Notes under the pieces: model-generated
Told to the model about the DNA's origin: nothing
The model's input: only the letters and a program-made list of their open reading frames with translations
Databases searched by the model: none
Translations under genes and position numbers: made by a program
In this document: positions 13,643 to 26,838 of the stretch, one piece after another
Position numbering within the stretch: position 1 is the stretch's first letter
How the letters are laid out: the number at the start of each line of letters is the position of its first letter
NCBI GenBank assembly: GCA_003194525.1
Contig: NBIV01000193.1
Location: forward strand, 62,001-126,000
Length of the DNA: 64,000 bases
Direction: 5' to 3'
Source of the DNA: Gracilariopsis chorda
Taxonomy: Eukaryota > Rhodophyta > Florideophyceae > Gracilariales > Gracilariaceae

Positions 13643-14290
13643 TGTGGGTGCCAACATAAAACAGTGACGCAGGGGGGCCAATCTTAGTAATGGAGTAGGC
13701 TAAAAAGATTGTCGTCGTAGCTGAAAGCACCGTAGAGATGAAAATTATAAACAGAAAGAGCGAAAAAATGGAAATGCAGGGACCAAAAGGACTCAACCTG
13801 CTAAGCAAATAGGATAACCATAGAGAGAGCAAGATTCTCAATCCCAGAAAACTTCTGACAAACTTCTTGAAACGGCGCGAGGCCAAAGGCTTATGTCAAT
13901 GGCCACTAAAAGTCAGACTCCTGGCTTCCAGTCAAACACTCCGGATGTGAAGCGATTTCTGCAGCCTATCTACTTCTGCGCTAACCAGAAGCAGGCACGT
14001 ACAATCCTTACAGGGCTTCCACAGAAGAGCTAATAACAGCGGGATATGCTTTCACTCTATACCCAATCTGGCCCTTTGCAGGAGAGGTAGCACGGCACAT
14101 CGCCGGCGAACAGCTTCCCGTCTGGCACTTCCATCCGGAAATCGCCAGGTCTTTCGACCGAAACCGTTATCCAAACAAAGCTTCGCTGGGGCTTACAGAC
14201 GACAGAAGCACCTTTGGTACACATTGCCCATCTCCCGTGCACCCTTGAGGCGCTTCAAATGGTCTTTGCGACGGCAATTCCTCAGCCCAG
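13643..14290 (-). repeat. Left (3') LTR of gypsy G3, outer part
   Basis: This segment aligns base for base, with scattered differences, to the first 650 bases of the right LTR at 26,839. It starts TGTGGGTGCC and ends at CCCAG, where gypsy G2 inserted. The remainder of the LTR resumes at 21,841. Confidence 0.88.
14286..14290. repeat. Target site duplication of gypsy G2, left copy
   Basis: CCCAG here and CCCAA at 21,841-21,845 flank gypsy G2. The uninterrupted site in the right LTR of G3 (near 27,483-27,490) reads CCCCAAG, so the pair is a 5-bp target duplication with one later change. Confidence 0.7.
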
Positions 14291-14943
14291 GGTTCGGAAC
14301 AGAGGTGCAGTGGTTGAAGTGGTTGGAAGTCGCTGGTGATGATCCGAATTAGAAGTTCGACAAATCCATCGAGGGTTTGCATGGAGTTTCTAATTTAGTT
14401 CTATCAGTGCCACTAGTCGATGAGAATTCGCCCGAGTTAAACGATATGACGCTTGGTGTTCGTGCTGGCTTACGTAGGCGACTGGTTTACCGAGTTCAGT
14501 GCCAGATCTAGTCGTTTAATGACTTTGCAAATTCCATCAATGCTGATAACTTGTCATTAGAAAAGGTCTTGATGATCTGGCATGGACCCAGGGTGCCAGT
14601 GTTGACTTGGCACCACTCCCTCGGGAATCTTTCATGACCGTTCGATCCCTGCTGTACCTTCTGAAGTGTCTATCAACGTTGTGAGTATTAGCCAACGTGT
14701 ACTTTAGAGCCACTATGTCCACGTGGTCCACCAAGACTTCTTTGACATTAACATGTTGTCATGTCATATTGACAAGATGTCACGAAGATGTCAACTCAGC
14801 TTTCAGGCTAGTTTGGTATGGCAAATGGGTAACCGATTTCTTCAACAGATTGAGTAGAATAGAACTAGCTGGTTTGTGCACGTTAGAACTGATGCTAGAG
14901 CCAAATATATTCAAGAAAAGGTAAATAATAACTAAATCCAACA
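14291..14943 (-). repeat. 3' LTR of gypsy G2
   Basis: This repeat matches 21,189-21,840 along its whole length. In element sense it starts TGTTGGATT, just after the purine tract. The far end is less clear because the first few bases (GGTTC here, TGATA in the other copy) differ. Confidence 0.85.
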
Positions 14944-17900
14944 TCACTCTCCCCTAACAGTAGAGTCGACCCCACTCGTGAAGAAGATATTCTTAGATTC
15001 GCACAAACCCGGATTCGAGAGGAACAGGGAACAGGTCGCGCTGAGTTTCAGGCTCCAAGTTGAATGGGACTTGATCTTCATCCTTGAAGCAGTTCCGGAG
15101 TTCACCAATTTTCTCCGTAAAACTTCGTCCTCCCGTGAGTTGTGCATAACGCGCGACCATATAGTAGAAGATATGCATTTTGAGCGTATCTTCCAAAATC
15201 GTCAGAATTCTACCATCATAGTTGAAGAAAAGTCGGTGCAGCAGTATTTCATTCTCGTCGGTGTAGAAGGGTCCACGGTTTTGGGCGAATTAGAACGAGA
15301 TATGACAGGCTACCCAGCAAAGACGTAGTCTGATTGCTTCATTGCCAATGACTTCACCCATCCGGTGGTATAAGGATCTTCCGCCGAGGTTGATATTGTT
15401 GTAAAACTCTCTCGTGTCTTTGAAATTGGTGTTCTGATTCATCTTCAAGGTTTGTTGAGACGAGGAGGTTTATTTCCTTCTCGGTATGAGTCCGTTCTTC
15501 TTCTTATACTGCCGGAAAAGTTCTTTGCAGTTCGCAAGGTCTCTTTCTTTCATCAAAGTGTTCTCATGACTTGGGTATCCAGGCCATTTGACAAGAAACT
15601 CAAATCGTCTGGCCCGTTTTCTGTGGTTGACAATACATTCTACTTCATATTCTTCTGTCCCATTCTTCAATGTTACCGGGATGGGATGATCTGGCCCAGG
15701 AAGAATTGATTTGTCTTCTTAGTAAGGCTTGAGAACACTAGCGTGGACCCCATCACGATGTTTTGACTTCAATGTATGACTCACGTCTAGACGAAATGTT
15801 ACTGGAACAAGTTTTTCTGTGATCCAAAATATCAGATTCGTAGTTTGGTCTTCTTTCCCATGTGTTCCGCATTGAGGTATTTTGTGGACAACATGACTTT
15901 CTGTCCCACTGAGAATGTGCAGGGGGACCGATTCTTATCTGTGTATGACTTAGAGTAACGGTTCTGTTTTTCAATACGTTTTCTTGCTTCAATTGCTGCT
16001 TGCTTCATGGTTTCTATGAACTTTAGAGCTGCATGATTTTCTGAAATGATGGTATTGAGCGGTAGTACTCTTGGGTGGACCTCATAAGTTAAGAAGAAGG
16101 GTGTAAACTTTGTGGTTGAGTTCTCTGACGAGTTGTATGTGACCTCGAATTCTATGAGGTGTTCATCCCAATTAGATTGCTTAAGGTTCGCGTATGGTCT
16201 AATCATTTCTCCAATGTTTTTGTTCATTAACTCGGCTTGACCATCTGTCTGTGGGTGATATGCTGTTGATGTCCTTATTTTAGTACAGACGAGACAAAAT
16301 AGTTCCTTCCAAACTTTACTCATAAAAATCTTGTTCCTGTTGGAGATAATTACTTCTGAGAGGCCATGATGTCTGTATACGTGTTTGAAATAGAGTTCTG
16401 GAGTCTGGATTGCAGTGAAATCTGATGTTGTTGGGATAATTCTGATCAACTTGGATAGGCGGTCTACTACCACGTACAATGCACTATTTCCATGTTTCGT
16501 TTTGAGAAGTGGTGTGATGAAGTCCATTATAATTTGCGCCCACTTCTTTCTCGAAAGAGTTAGTGGTTGTAGTTGGCCCTGGGGCTTTTCAGTTCCTGAT
16601 TTCGTTTCTTGACACTTCAGACACGAGTCGACGAATTCCTTAATCGTTTGGCGTAACAATTTCCAGTATTATCGTCTCCGAATCTTTTCATATGTTTTCT
16701 TAAATGCTAGGTGAGCTGATATAGGTTGATCGTGATAGTCTTGTAGTATCCTTAGTCCTACTTCTTCTTTTGGTACGCAAAGTCGTTCTTTCCTATACAA
16801 AAATCCGTTTTGTTTGTACAATGGGCCCTACGGAGATTTTTATAGGTTTCTGATTCCTTTTCATTCATATATCCGTTGATGAATGCACGCGTATCATTTT
16901 TGTATACTTCACCAAGCTGGGATATACCATTGACTTTGGGGGTTCTTAGAATTGCTTCCTGAAGTAATGACCGGTTAATTACTTCAGGGTTCTCAGCGTG
17001 TTTTGGGTATCTTGAAAGAGCATCTGCGACAACATTGGACTTCCCTTTGATCTGCTGAAAACAGAAGTCAAACTCAACAATTTTATCCAGCCAGCGTACC
17101 GGTCTTTGAGACGGGTTCGGTTGAGATTCTAGATAATTCAAAGGGTAGTGGTCAGTGTACACTGTACATTTTTGGCCATGAACGTACACTCTCCATGTCC
17201 TCTACGTGTCTATTACTCCCTTGAGTTCTCTTTCGCGGGCTGCGTAACGTTGTTAGGCGTCATTTAATGTTCTTGATGAAAATGCTATAGGTCGTTTAAC
17301 ATTGTTCTCAACCTGTTTGATAACGGCTCCAATGGATTATTGAGAAGCTTCGGTAGTAACGATGATGGGTAATTTTGGGTCAAAGTGCCTTGGTACTGGG
17401 GTTCTTGTGATAGCTTTCTTCAAGGAATCAAAACTTTCAGCTTGTTCTTGTTTCTATTAAAACTCAGAATTTGCACATAGTTATGTCAAGGGTTTTGATA
17501 TTTCCAAACAGTTCTTGATAAACCTTCGGTAGTAGTTTACTAATCCCAGGAATGCCTGAACGTCGGTCTTGCTTTTAGGTGTACTCCAATTCAGTATTGC
17601 ATCAACCTTCTGCGCTTCGGCGGATATGCCTTCTGCACTCAAAATGTGTCGGAGATACTCAACTTTCTGTTTTCTGAATTAACACTTTGAAAGCTTCCCA
17701 TAAAGCTTGTGCTGGCGAAGGTTGTTGAGTACACATCTGAGATGCTTCAAATGTTCTTGTTTGTTCGTACTATAAATAAGAATGTCATCTAGATATACTA
17801 ATACGAACACGTCTATGTATTCTCTCAGTACCGTATCCATCAGGCTCATAAATGAAGCTGGTGCATTGGTAAGACGAAAAGCAAGCACGAGGAACTCAAA

Positions 17901-20900
17901 ATGACCGTATCTTGTATGGAAAGCTTTTCTCGGGATTGACTGCTCGGAAAGTCTTATTTGATGATACCCTGAACGAAGATCTATTGTTGAAAATATTCAA
18001 GCGCCACCTAGCTGATCAAATATGTCATCAATCTGTGGTATGGGGCAAGTATTCTTCACTGTTAGTTTGTTTAATCCTCAGTAGTCAATTCATAGTCTCA
18101 ATGCTTCATCTTTCTTGGCGACGAATAGTACGGGTGCACCCCAAGGGCTTGAACTTGGTCGGATGAAATCCTGTTGAAGTAGTTCATCGAGCTGCTTAGG
18201 TAGTTCTCTAAGTTCTTTATCTGACCTTCGATATTCTGCTTTCTTGAGTCACGTAGAGCCTGTCCGTAAGTCGATATGAAAGTCGTCTTCTTGATTTGGG
18301 GGTAGTCTCTTTAGGAGTTATTCAGGAAATACATCTTCACATTCACTTAACAATGCCTTCAGGTTGGGGTTCTGTACCTCTGTTATTTCTGGTTCATTTT
18401 GGGGGCGTACAAAAACCGCAAGTACTGATAACTTCTTCTGTACGCATTTCTTGATAGCGTTGATTGTTGTCATGTTTTTCCTTCGTTTCCACGTAGCGTT
18501 AATGACAACTTGTTTATTTTCATGGGGATATGATATGACGTTGGTTCGGTGGTTGGCATAGGGGTTGTACTTGTGAAGCCCGTTCTTTACAAGGATTGCA
18601 TCATATCAGTACAATGGGCAGATGAGGAACCGTCTCTTCTCTTTGGGGTGTCCTATTTCCAATGTGACACCATCTTTATCAGTCTCTTCTAAAACAGTAG
18701 TTGATCCATTCGCCATCTCTGCTTGGTAGTTCGTCTTGACTGTTGGAATTCCCACCCGTTTAACGAAAGACTTTGAAAGGTAGCTGATTTCGGATCCATT
18801 ATCAAACAACACTTTACAGATTTTTCTGTTTACGCGTACTTGCGCAAGTAACAGTCCTGGGGCTGGGGTTCCAAATGGTGATGCAAGGTTTGACGTTAAA
18901 AATTTGTATTTCTTGTGGTCTATTTTGATATTTGCACTCAGGTATTCCGTGCGTTCGTCGAGCTTGACATAAGTAGTGGAGATCTTGGTTGTTTCTGTGG
19001 GTAAGGGGGATTCAACTGGAACTGACGAAATGTGAGTCAGTTCCTCTGAGAGGTTTTTGGGAAGCGTGGGTCGTTCGCTCTGTGCCCTGGTCCTCTGCAA
19101 CGGAAAGAAAGTCCGTTCTTGCGGCAGTGTTCTCTGGCTTCTGTAGCAAGCTTTTCTAACTTCAAGTTTCCAATTTCCATTCATATGGGTCCATTGTTAT
19201 GCCGGTGGCCGCCCGCTCCTCTGCCAAATCTACTGGAACCCCCTCTTTTGTACGTTGACTCGACTCTTTCCGCATCTTTCATCGCGTCTGTGACAGAGTT
19301 GTATTCCTTGGTACAAAGCTCCTTCGAAATAACGCTCTTTAGTTTTCTTGTGTATCTGTATACCTGTTCTTCCATACGGATATTCGGAATATCCAGTATG
19401 ATCTTCAGAAAATCCTCTTTGAACTGCTGGACGTCTTTCATTTGTTTCCACTCGCTCAGTTTATCACGAGCAAGCTTTTCCTTGTTCACTATTATGAAGC
19501 AGGTCTCCAGACCTTCAAATAGCTCGTAGAGTGTGTTGAAGTTTGTTCCATTTTTCACTTGGGCAAGGTACCACTCGGGAGCTGCTCCACCAGTATAGCT
19601 GAGAGCTATGGTAAGTGCTTTCTCGTTTCACGTTCCTTCCAGATAGTTCCGGTCATGTTTGACGCAACTATCAACGTTCAGCTTTCAATTAAACAGAGGG
19701 GGTTTATGGAGCTTTGGTGCGGAAGAAGATTCGCCTCTAGAACTCAGGAGAAGGGTGAGAGCGGACTCGGGCGATGAGATCTCCTTTTCGGCTTCTCTTT
19801 CCAGTCTTTCCATTCTATTACGTGTATTTTCCAGCGCTCTTCCCAGATTTTGGATAATCTGGTTCGCGCGGGACTGCGGTGAGGGGCATCACTGCTCGGA
19901 GTGCTGGACATTTCGCGGAATTAAGTTAAACAAAAATCCTTGCCAAATGGGTCGGAATTTCGTGCCAAAAAATGGATCTCGTTTATTATATTGTAGAGTT
20001 TTTCGGAATTCTGCCAAAATGAAACAGTATGATGTGATAAAGTGATTTCAGACAATCAGTCGGAAGTTTGAGATCTCGAGTTCGAATCCCTTCCCTGTAA
20101 GAACGTGCACGCGTGTCATAGTGGCTAAAGTAAAGTTCCTTCAGCTGAGGTTACCAGAGGTCAAGAGATTGGGAAGATAGTAAGACCTGTACGGCTACTT
20201 CTCCATTGACAAAGCTTGGTAATCTTGGCGCAGTGAGAGCTTGAATATAGCCACAAACGGTACTTTAAGGGGTACAATGACCAATTTTTTTTGTCGCAGA
20301 ACTGTGTTAACCGGGTTTAAAACGGCCATTGAAGTGACTCTGTTGACGCCTTTGTTCCTTTTCTTTAGCCCGACGATGTTTTGTTACATCTACGGTGGTC
20401 TTCGTAGTGCTTCCGGTTGTTGAACGACGGTATACGGCAATTAAGACAACCGAGTGGTGTCGTCTTTGACAACACCTTATTTTTGTGTTTGGTTCCGTGG
20501 ACGTGTTCCTCAAGTTGTGCTCGTCTGTTGAAGCGTAAGTTGCAGTCGTCACACCTAGGTGTACGAAGCTGGCGACGAAGTGTACGCTTTCTCTGGTGAG
20601 GGATACGATCATTTACCACACGGTAGAGGTTAATGTTTCCGGCGTCAATGGTCGGTAGGACACGTCTGCGGTTCTGATTGGCAAAGTCCTACGCTTGATG
20701 AATACGTTACCAGACTTTTTGGACTCCTGTAGTTTTGTCCACGATTGAAGTTGGTTGACGTTCATCTGAGCCTTCTGAGGCTATGTCCACTGGCTCGGGA
20801 GATGGTGGTTGACTACGAGGCGTCCGGGTTCAAGCGAAACGAATTTGTCCACTGGTTGGGGTGAAGGTGTACGGGGTTCGAAGGAGAAGCTGTGGTCAAC

Positions 20901-21188
20901 TACGCGGGTTCCAGGATATGCAAGGTTCACGGGGGGCGGCAGGGGCGGTGTTGATGGTGGTTCGGAGGGTTTGTCGGTTTTGGTGTTCACCGACAGCGAG
21001 GACGGCGGTAACCTGGATTGCAGTAATGAGCTCACTGGAAACACACAATTGGTCAGAAATCAACAGTCAGTATGATCTGGATCTCTGTGGCGAATTCAAA
21101 CTTGGGGAATTTTGTGTAGCAAAATCCACCAAGGCTGGATGGTCACCATTTTCAAGTTAGGGCAATACTTACTTGCAAATGCTACCAA

Positions 21189-21840
21189 TGATAGGAACAG
21201 AGGTGCAGTGGTTGAATTGGTTGGAATTCGATGGTGATGATCCGAGTTAGAAGTTCGGAACATCCATCGGGGTTTATATAGAGTTTCTAGTCTAGTTCTA
21301 TCAATGCCACTAGACGATGAGAATTCGTTCGAGTTACATGGTATGACGCTTGGTGTTCGTGCTGGCCTCCGTACGCGACTGGTTTACCGGGTTCAGTGCT
21401 AGATCTAGTCGTTTAATGACTTGGCAAATTCCATCAATGCTGATAACTTGTCATTAGACAAGGTCTTGATGATCTGGCATGGACCCAGGGTGCCAGTGAT
21501 GACTTGGCACCACTCCCTCAGGAATCATTCATGACCGTTCGATCCCTGCTGTACCGTGTGAAGTGCCTGTCAACTTTGTGAGTAGTAGGCAACGTTTACT
21601 TTAGAGCCAATATGTACACGTTGTCAACTAAGAATTCTTTGACATGAACATGTTGTCATGTCATATTGACAAGATTCCGCGAAGATGTCAACTCAGCTTT
21701 GAAGCCAGTTTGGCTTGCCAAATGAGTAACCGCTTTCTTCAGCAGATCGATTAGAATAAAACTAACTGGTTTGTGCGCAGTAGACCTGATGCTAGGGCCA
21801 ACTATATTCAAAGCAAGGTAAATAATAACTAATTCTAACA
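21189..21840 (-). repeat. 5' LTR of gypsy G2
   Basis: This is the direct-repeat partner of 14,291-14,943. In element sense it begins TGTTAGAATT and ends CCTATCA, followed directly by TTGGTAGCATTTGC, a plausible tRNA primer-binding site. Confidence 0.85.
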
Positions 21841-22260
21841 CCCAAGTGTACACCTAGCGGCAAACCGCTCACTAGATGCAGATGATGATTGAATGGTGGA
21901 TTGAATGAGTGGCAAAGGTTTAGGGGTTAGGTATGTCTATGAATGTGATGTTCAGCTTAGTCCAGACCGAAGTCCGGGCCTCAACTTGCCCTTTTATAGA
22001 GTCTAAAAGCAATTGAAACAACACAGGAACGCATTACTACTTTCTACTTACTCATGTGTGCGTCTACGTTACTCCATTGGCTTCTCGCAGTCTCTGGAGT
22101 TGCAAACTAACCAATAAACCTCCGTCTTCTGGCGCCAGGGTCACTTAAATACAGTAGAACGGCTCGGCCGGCAATGCAAAGAATGCTCTAGGAGCTGCTG
22201 GAACACTCTGCACGTGTGTTACAGCAGTGCCGGAACGTTCTACACGTTTCGCCACCAACA
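21841..22260 (-). repeat. Left (3') LTR of gypsy G3, inner part
   Basis: Homology to the right LTR resumes here at the base expected after the target duplication, and runs to CACCAACA at 22,260. It matches 27,486-27,901. A G-rich purine tract (minus-strand TTGGGGGCTG) lies directly inside, as expected for the plus-strand primer of an LTR element. Confidence 0.88.
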
Positions 22261-25200
22261 CAGCCCCCAACGCAATGGTTGGTACGCCGCGGCAACCTCC
22301 AGTTCTAATCTTTCAATGGGTGCGCAAAGTACCTCTTCAAACGATGGGCGTGAATTCCATTGCGAGTGTAGTGGTTGTGCAGAGACACCAAAGTGTACCT
22401 GGGATGCTTAGCTGTCACAACTCCACATGGCCCAAAGTACTTCGAGGAAAACGCAGGCCACTTCAATGTGGTATTTGGAGCCTTTCATCGAGCAACAAGG
22501 ACCAGATCACCAACTGCAAACTTCGTTATCTTCTTCATCGAACTGTTTTGATGACATTCCATCTGAGATCGCTTAGCTCTTTTATTGGATGCTGCCAATA
22601 CCTCCAACTCTCCGAATGTATAAGAAGAGTCTCCATGAATTGGTGCAAGACCATTTTCTTTCGAAGTAATACGTGGTTTCACGCCGTAAAGCAGCTCAAA
22701 GGGCGAACTTCCACTAGAGAGATGACGCCGGTGGTATCCATACAGAACCTAAGACAGTTGCTCATCCCAAGTCAAGTGGTTGGAGAGAGTTTTCTTAAAG
22801 CTCTTTTCAACGTGCCGATCATTATCTCTGCCCTTCCATTTGACATTGGATCATAAGCTAGTACAGTCTTCCACGTAATATCATTCTCTTTCTGGAATTC
22901 CACAAGCGACTTAGATGTGACACACGTCGCATTGTCCAAAACGATAACCCTGGGTAGGCCGAATGGAGAGATGATTCCTTTCTTCACAAATTTTATGACC
23001 ACTTTTAATGTAGATGTATTAGTGGGGGCAGCGCTTGGCCAACCTGTCAAGTGCTCAACGAAAACCAAAAGAAATCTATATCCCCACCTGCTTGTAGGAA
23101 ATGGGCCTGCAACATCGATCGAATATACGTCAAAAAGCGAAGACATAGGTGTATGAAGGCTGCTGTAATACATAGATAATGGTGAAATTCTCTGACATGC
23201 GTCAAAGCTCTTCACATAGTTCCCGACTTCTCGATACATAGTCGGCAACCAAAACCGCTCAGTGATAAACTTTCGTGTGGCTGCAACGTTCCAGTGTCCA
23301 CTTTCGTCGTGAAAGGACTTAACGATGTCCAGTCGCCGAGTGATATACGGAACAAGTCGTACATTGTTTGCCCCCCTCCTGAACAGTTTTCCTTCTCAGA
23401 CCAGAAATCGCTTCGCATTACGTCGGATTGCTTGACGAATATATGTGTCACTCTCATCCATTGGGAACCCATAAAGGTAGCGGGCAATATTCGAATAGTA
23501 TGGTTCCAGTCCGGGAAAGTGCTCAGCTTCAACTGCAAGGCAAAGTAAATCTCCTTCATCTTCATGTCAATCTCCCTTGTCTCCGTGGTGAGTCCTAGAA
23601 AGGTAGTCTGCAGCACCATTATCCTTGCCTGCACGATACACAAGCTCAAAGTCATACTCGGCTAGGAAGTCAAGCCATCGAGCTAGGCGTCCATATATGT
23701 CCCGCTTCTGGAAAGCGTAGCGCAACTCCATATTATCTGTGATAACGTTGAATGGAACCGAAGAAAGAAGGTACACCCTGAACTTCTTGAGTGCAAAGAT
23801 GACTGCCGGTGTCTCTCGTTCACAGGCGGAGTAATTCCTTTCAGCTTGGGTCATAGTACGACTGGCGACCTGCATTGGATGAATTCTCCCGTCCTCTTTC
23901 TTTTGCGACAATACTGCCTTCAGAGAAACGCTTCTCAATGTCCGGAAATGACAATACAGGAGGCTCCGTCAATTTCTTTTTCAAATCACGAAAATCATCC
24001 ATCATATCTTCTCTCCATGTCAAAGTTTTATTTCCTGACGTAGCGCACTGAAATACGGCGCATGTTTCCGCAAAGTTTCTGATAAATCGACGATGGTACA
24101 CTGCTAGACCGAGGAACGACCTAAGGTCTGTCGTAGTAGTACGCACGGGAGTGCCTTGAATCTTGTCAATCTTTGAATGGTCCACAGAGATGCCACTTGC
24201 ATCAATGGAATGTACAAGAACGGATACCCTTGGCAATGCAAAGAAACACTTCGACAACTTTAGCTTAAGACCATGCTTCCTCATGCGATTGAACACTAGC
24301 CTCAAATGAGAAACATGTTCTTCGAGGCTCTTTGAAAATATCACGACGTCGTCAATGTATACGCGGACGAAAGCAAGTCCCCGGAGCACATGTTCCATCA
24401 TACGCAGAAATGTGGGAGTGGCATTCATAAGGCCAAACGGCATCAATTCAAACATGAACGTCCCGTATGTGCAAACAAAGGTGGTCATCTCTTTGCAATC
24501 TTCAGACATCTTGACTTGCTAATATCCTGAGAAAAGGTCAAGGGTGGTGAAAACACAACATCCTCCAAGGTCGTCAGATATTTCTTCCATGCGGGGTAGC
24601 GGCCATCGATCAGCTTTCATGGCTCTATTGAGTTCGCGATAGTCAATGCAGAACCTTGGAGTTCCATCTGTTTTGGAATCAATGACACGACTGAAAATGA
24701 CAATGCAGAAGCGGAAGGAGTAATAATGCGTGCCTTGAGTAACAGATCCATTTCCTTGCAGACGATCTCATCGTGCATGGAGACATTCTCCTGGCCCTGG
24801 AATGTATTGGCTTATCCACGGTTCGCTCAAAGGAGGGAGATAAAGAGACTTCTGCAGGACGCAGGTCCATCAGAGACCAAGCGATTACATTGGACACTTG
24901 CAAACAAGTACTTATCTCTTTCCTTTCATTTCCAAAGACATGGGATAGCTTAGAGAACAACAGCTCTGTTTGTTGACTGTCACCAGAGATGTCCAAATGT
25001 GGTATCATTTCGCCATGATCACCTTGATTTTTGTCTGTAAGAGCGACAAAAAGTTCATCTTCTTCTTCAGATGTACTCTCATCATCGAAAGGAGCATCAG
25101 AGTCCGATGTAAAGTCATCGCTATCCGTGTGATCTTCTTCTTCGTCCAGAACATCAACGCGATCGTAATCGAAGCCAATTATGAGTCTCTTCCCGGTACT

Positions 25201-26838
25201 TTTCATCTTCAGTTGCTGATTACCGAGGTCATGACAAGCCTAAAAAGTCTCAAGAGTAGGAAAACCGACTATAGAATAAAACGGAGGACCATCAATAACG
25301 AGAAAGTCTAGCGGAACAGATATGTATCCAAACCAGATAGGCACATCATGAAGTATACCCTTGCATACTGTGATCTGTCCGTTAGCTACAGTTATCTTCC
25401 TCGCCATTTTCTTCGGTTCCAATGACAACTTCTCACAAAGCGTGGTAGAAATGAGATTCGGCACAGTTCCAGAATTTAGTAACGCTTCTGTTTCAGTTCC
25501 ATATATCGTCACAGAGCCTGCCTTTAGACGTCTATTCTCCTTCCCAACTGGAGCTACAAATGAACGTCGGACGTTACTTCGGCGATTGATAAGCTTACGA
25601 ATCTCCTTCTTAGCATCGTCAGCGTCTCCGCGAATCAGTTGTACAAATGTCAATCTGGATGAAGCATTTGTCAGCTATGCCAGGATTTTGTACTTGCATG
25701 ATCCTATATACTCGTTGTTTAGCCTTTCTCGGTTTTTGTTTCCGTGATTTATGCTCATGAACCTTCGCTTGACGGATTCTTCTTTCTAGACGGGATGATT
25801 TAAGCAAAAGTGGGGAGGGCGCTCTGCCATCCGAGCGGGGTTGCTTAGAAACGGCTTCACCTTCCGCATTTCTCTTAGTCGTAGCAACTACCCCCATATT
25901 CTCAAAGTTCTCGGTCATGATCGATACATGGTCAGATCATTTCTGAGAACCGGAAGAAGGTTCTTTTTCCTTTTCTTTGGTTGGTCACACTTTTCTAGTA
26001 TCCCCCACCATGATTCGTCTCCAGTAGGTGATCTCAGAGTGTCCGATATTTCCACAACGAGAACATCTAGTATCGCGATGCGGGTTTGCGTCACATTGTG
26101 ACGCATAAAGACCGGCCTCCATGCAATAAGCACAGGTTCTGTCATAGCCCCAACGTTCTGTTTGTGACTTCTTAACCATGAGAGTAAGTTCTGCAAACTG
26201 TTCGGATAATTTATCAACCTTGGACTCCAAACCCTGGGGCGAAGAATGATACAATGGCCTGTGGGTTTGGACAATACGCTTCGGTGGGACCATGAATAAA
26301 ACATGCGAGCCCATCGCTTTCTTGGCAGCATCGAAGGCTTTCACTTGAACCTTCAACTCTTCATAATCTTCTGCACCACGAAAGACCATAAACTGAGCTA
26401 CGTCAGCGTATTCCATCACCTCTTTTCTTAACAGCCGAATTTTGCCTTAAAATTGAACCCAGTTTTCTGAAAGAGGTTATCCATATGACTCAAGGAACCA
26501 ACCAAATCTCCATAGTCCAGTTTAGCCGATATTTTCAGGCGAATATCGTCTTCAGGTTCTTCGACTTTCCCAAAGCCATTCATAAAAGCTTGCTGCACGG
26601 ATTGATAGTCTTTTGCTTCTTCGGAGAGTGAACCATTAATGGCGTAAGTATCATAGTAAAACTCGAAGGCTTTCTTCTCTAGAAAGCCGAAAAGCTCAAG
26701 TGCCATATTGTCTTTGGTCTTTCCTCTCATAGCAACATTCTCAAAGTAAAAGAAAAACATCACAACGTCCACGGACAATCCATCAAAAGAAAGAAATATA
26801 GCTCTAAAATAAGAGAAATTCCCTCTTCCAGAGTACCA

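Larger units (their letters stand above)
14291..21840 (-). mobile_element. Ty3/gypsy chromovirus-type LTR retrotransposon G2, nested inside G3
   Basis: Direct LTRs of about 650 bp lie at 14,291-14,943 and 21,189-21,840. In minus-strand order the internal parts are gag (about 19,560-19,180), a zinc-knuckle zone (about 19,130), protease (about 18,800), reverse transcriptase with a YLDD box (about 18,300-17,680), RNase H (about 17,190-16,900), integrase (about 16,660-15,830) and a chromodomain (about 15,650-15,500). The chromodomain has a YEVECIV start and a FLVKWPGY core and places the element among chromoviruses. A primer-binding site starting TTGGTAGC follows the 5' LTR, and a polypurine tract AGGGGAGAG precedes the 3' LTR. 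The coding part is broken in about ten to fifteen places. LTR divergence is roughly 8% by eye, so it is younger than its host G3 but not recent. Confidence 0.9.

Noticed and set aside
20083-20098. tRNA B-box-like sequence (AGTTCGAATCCC)
   Set aside because: No matching A box, acceptor stem or anticodon arm could be built around it, and it lies inside gypsy G2.
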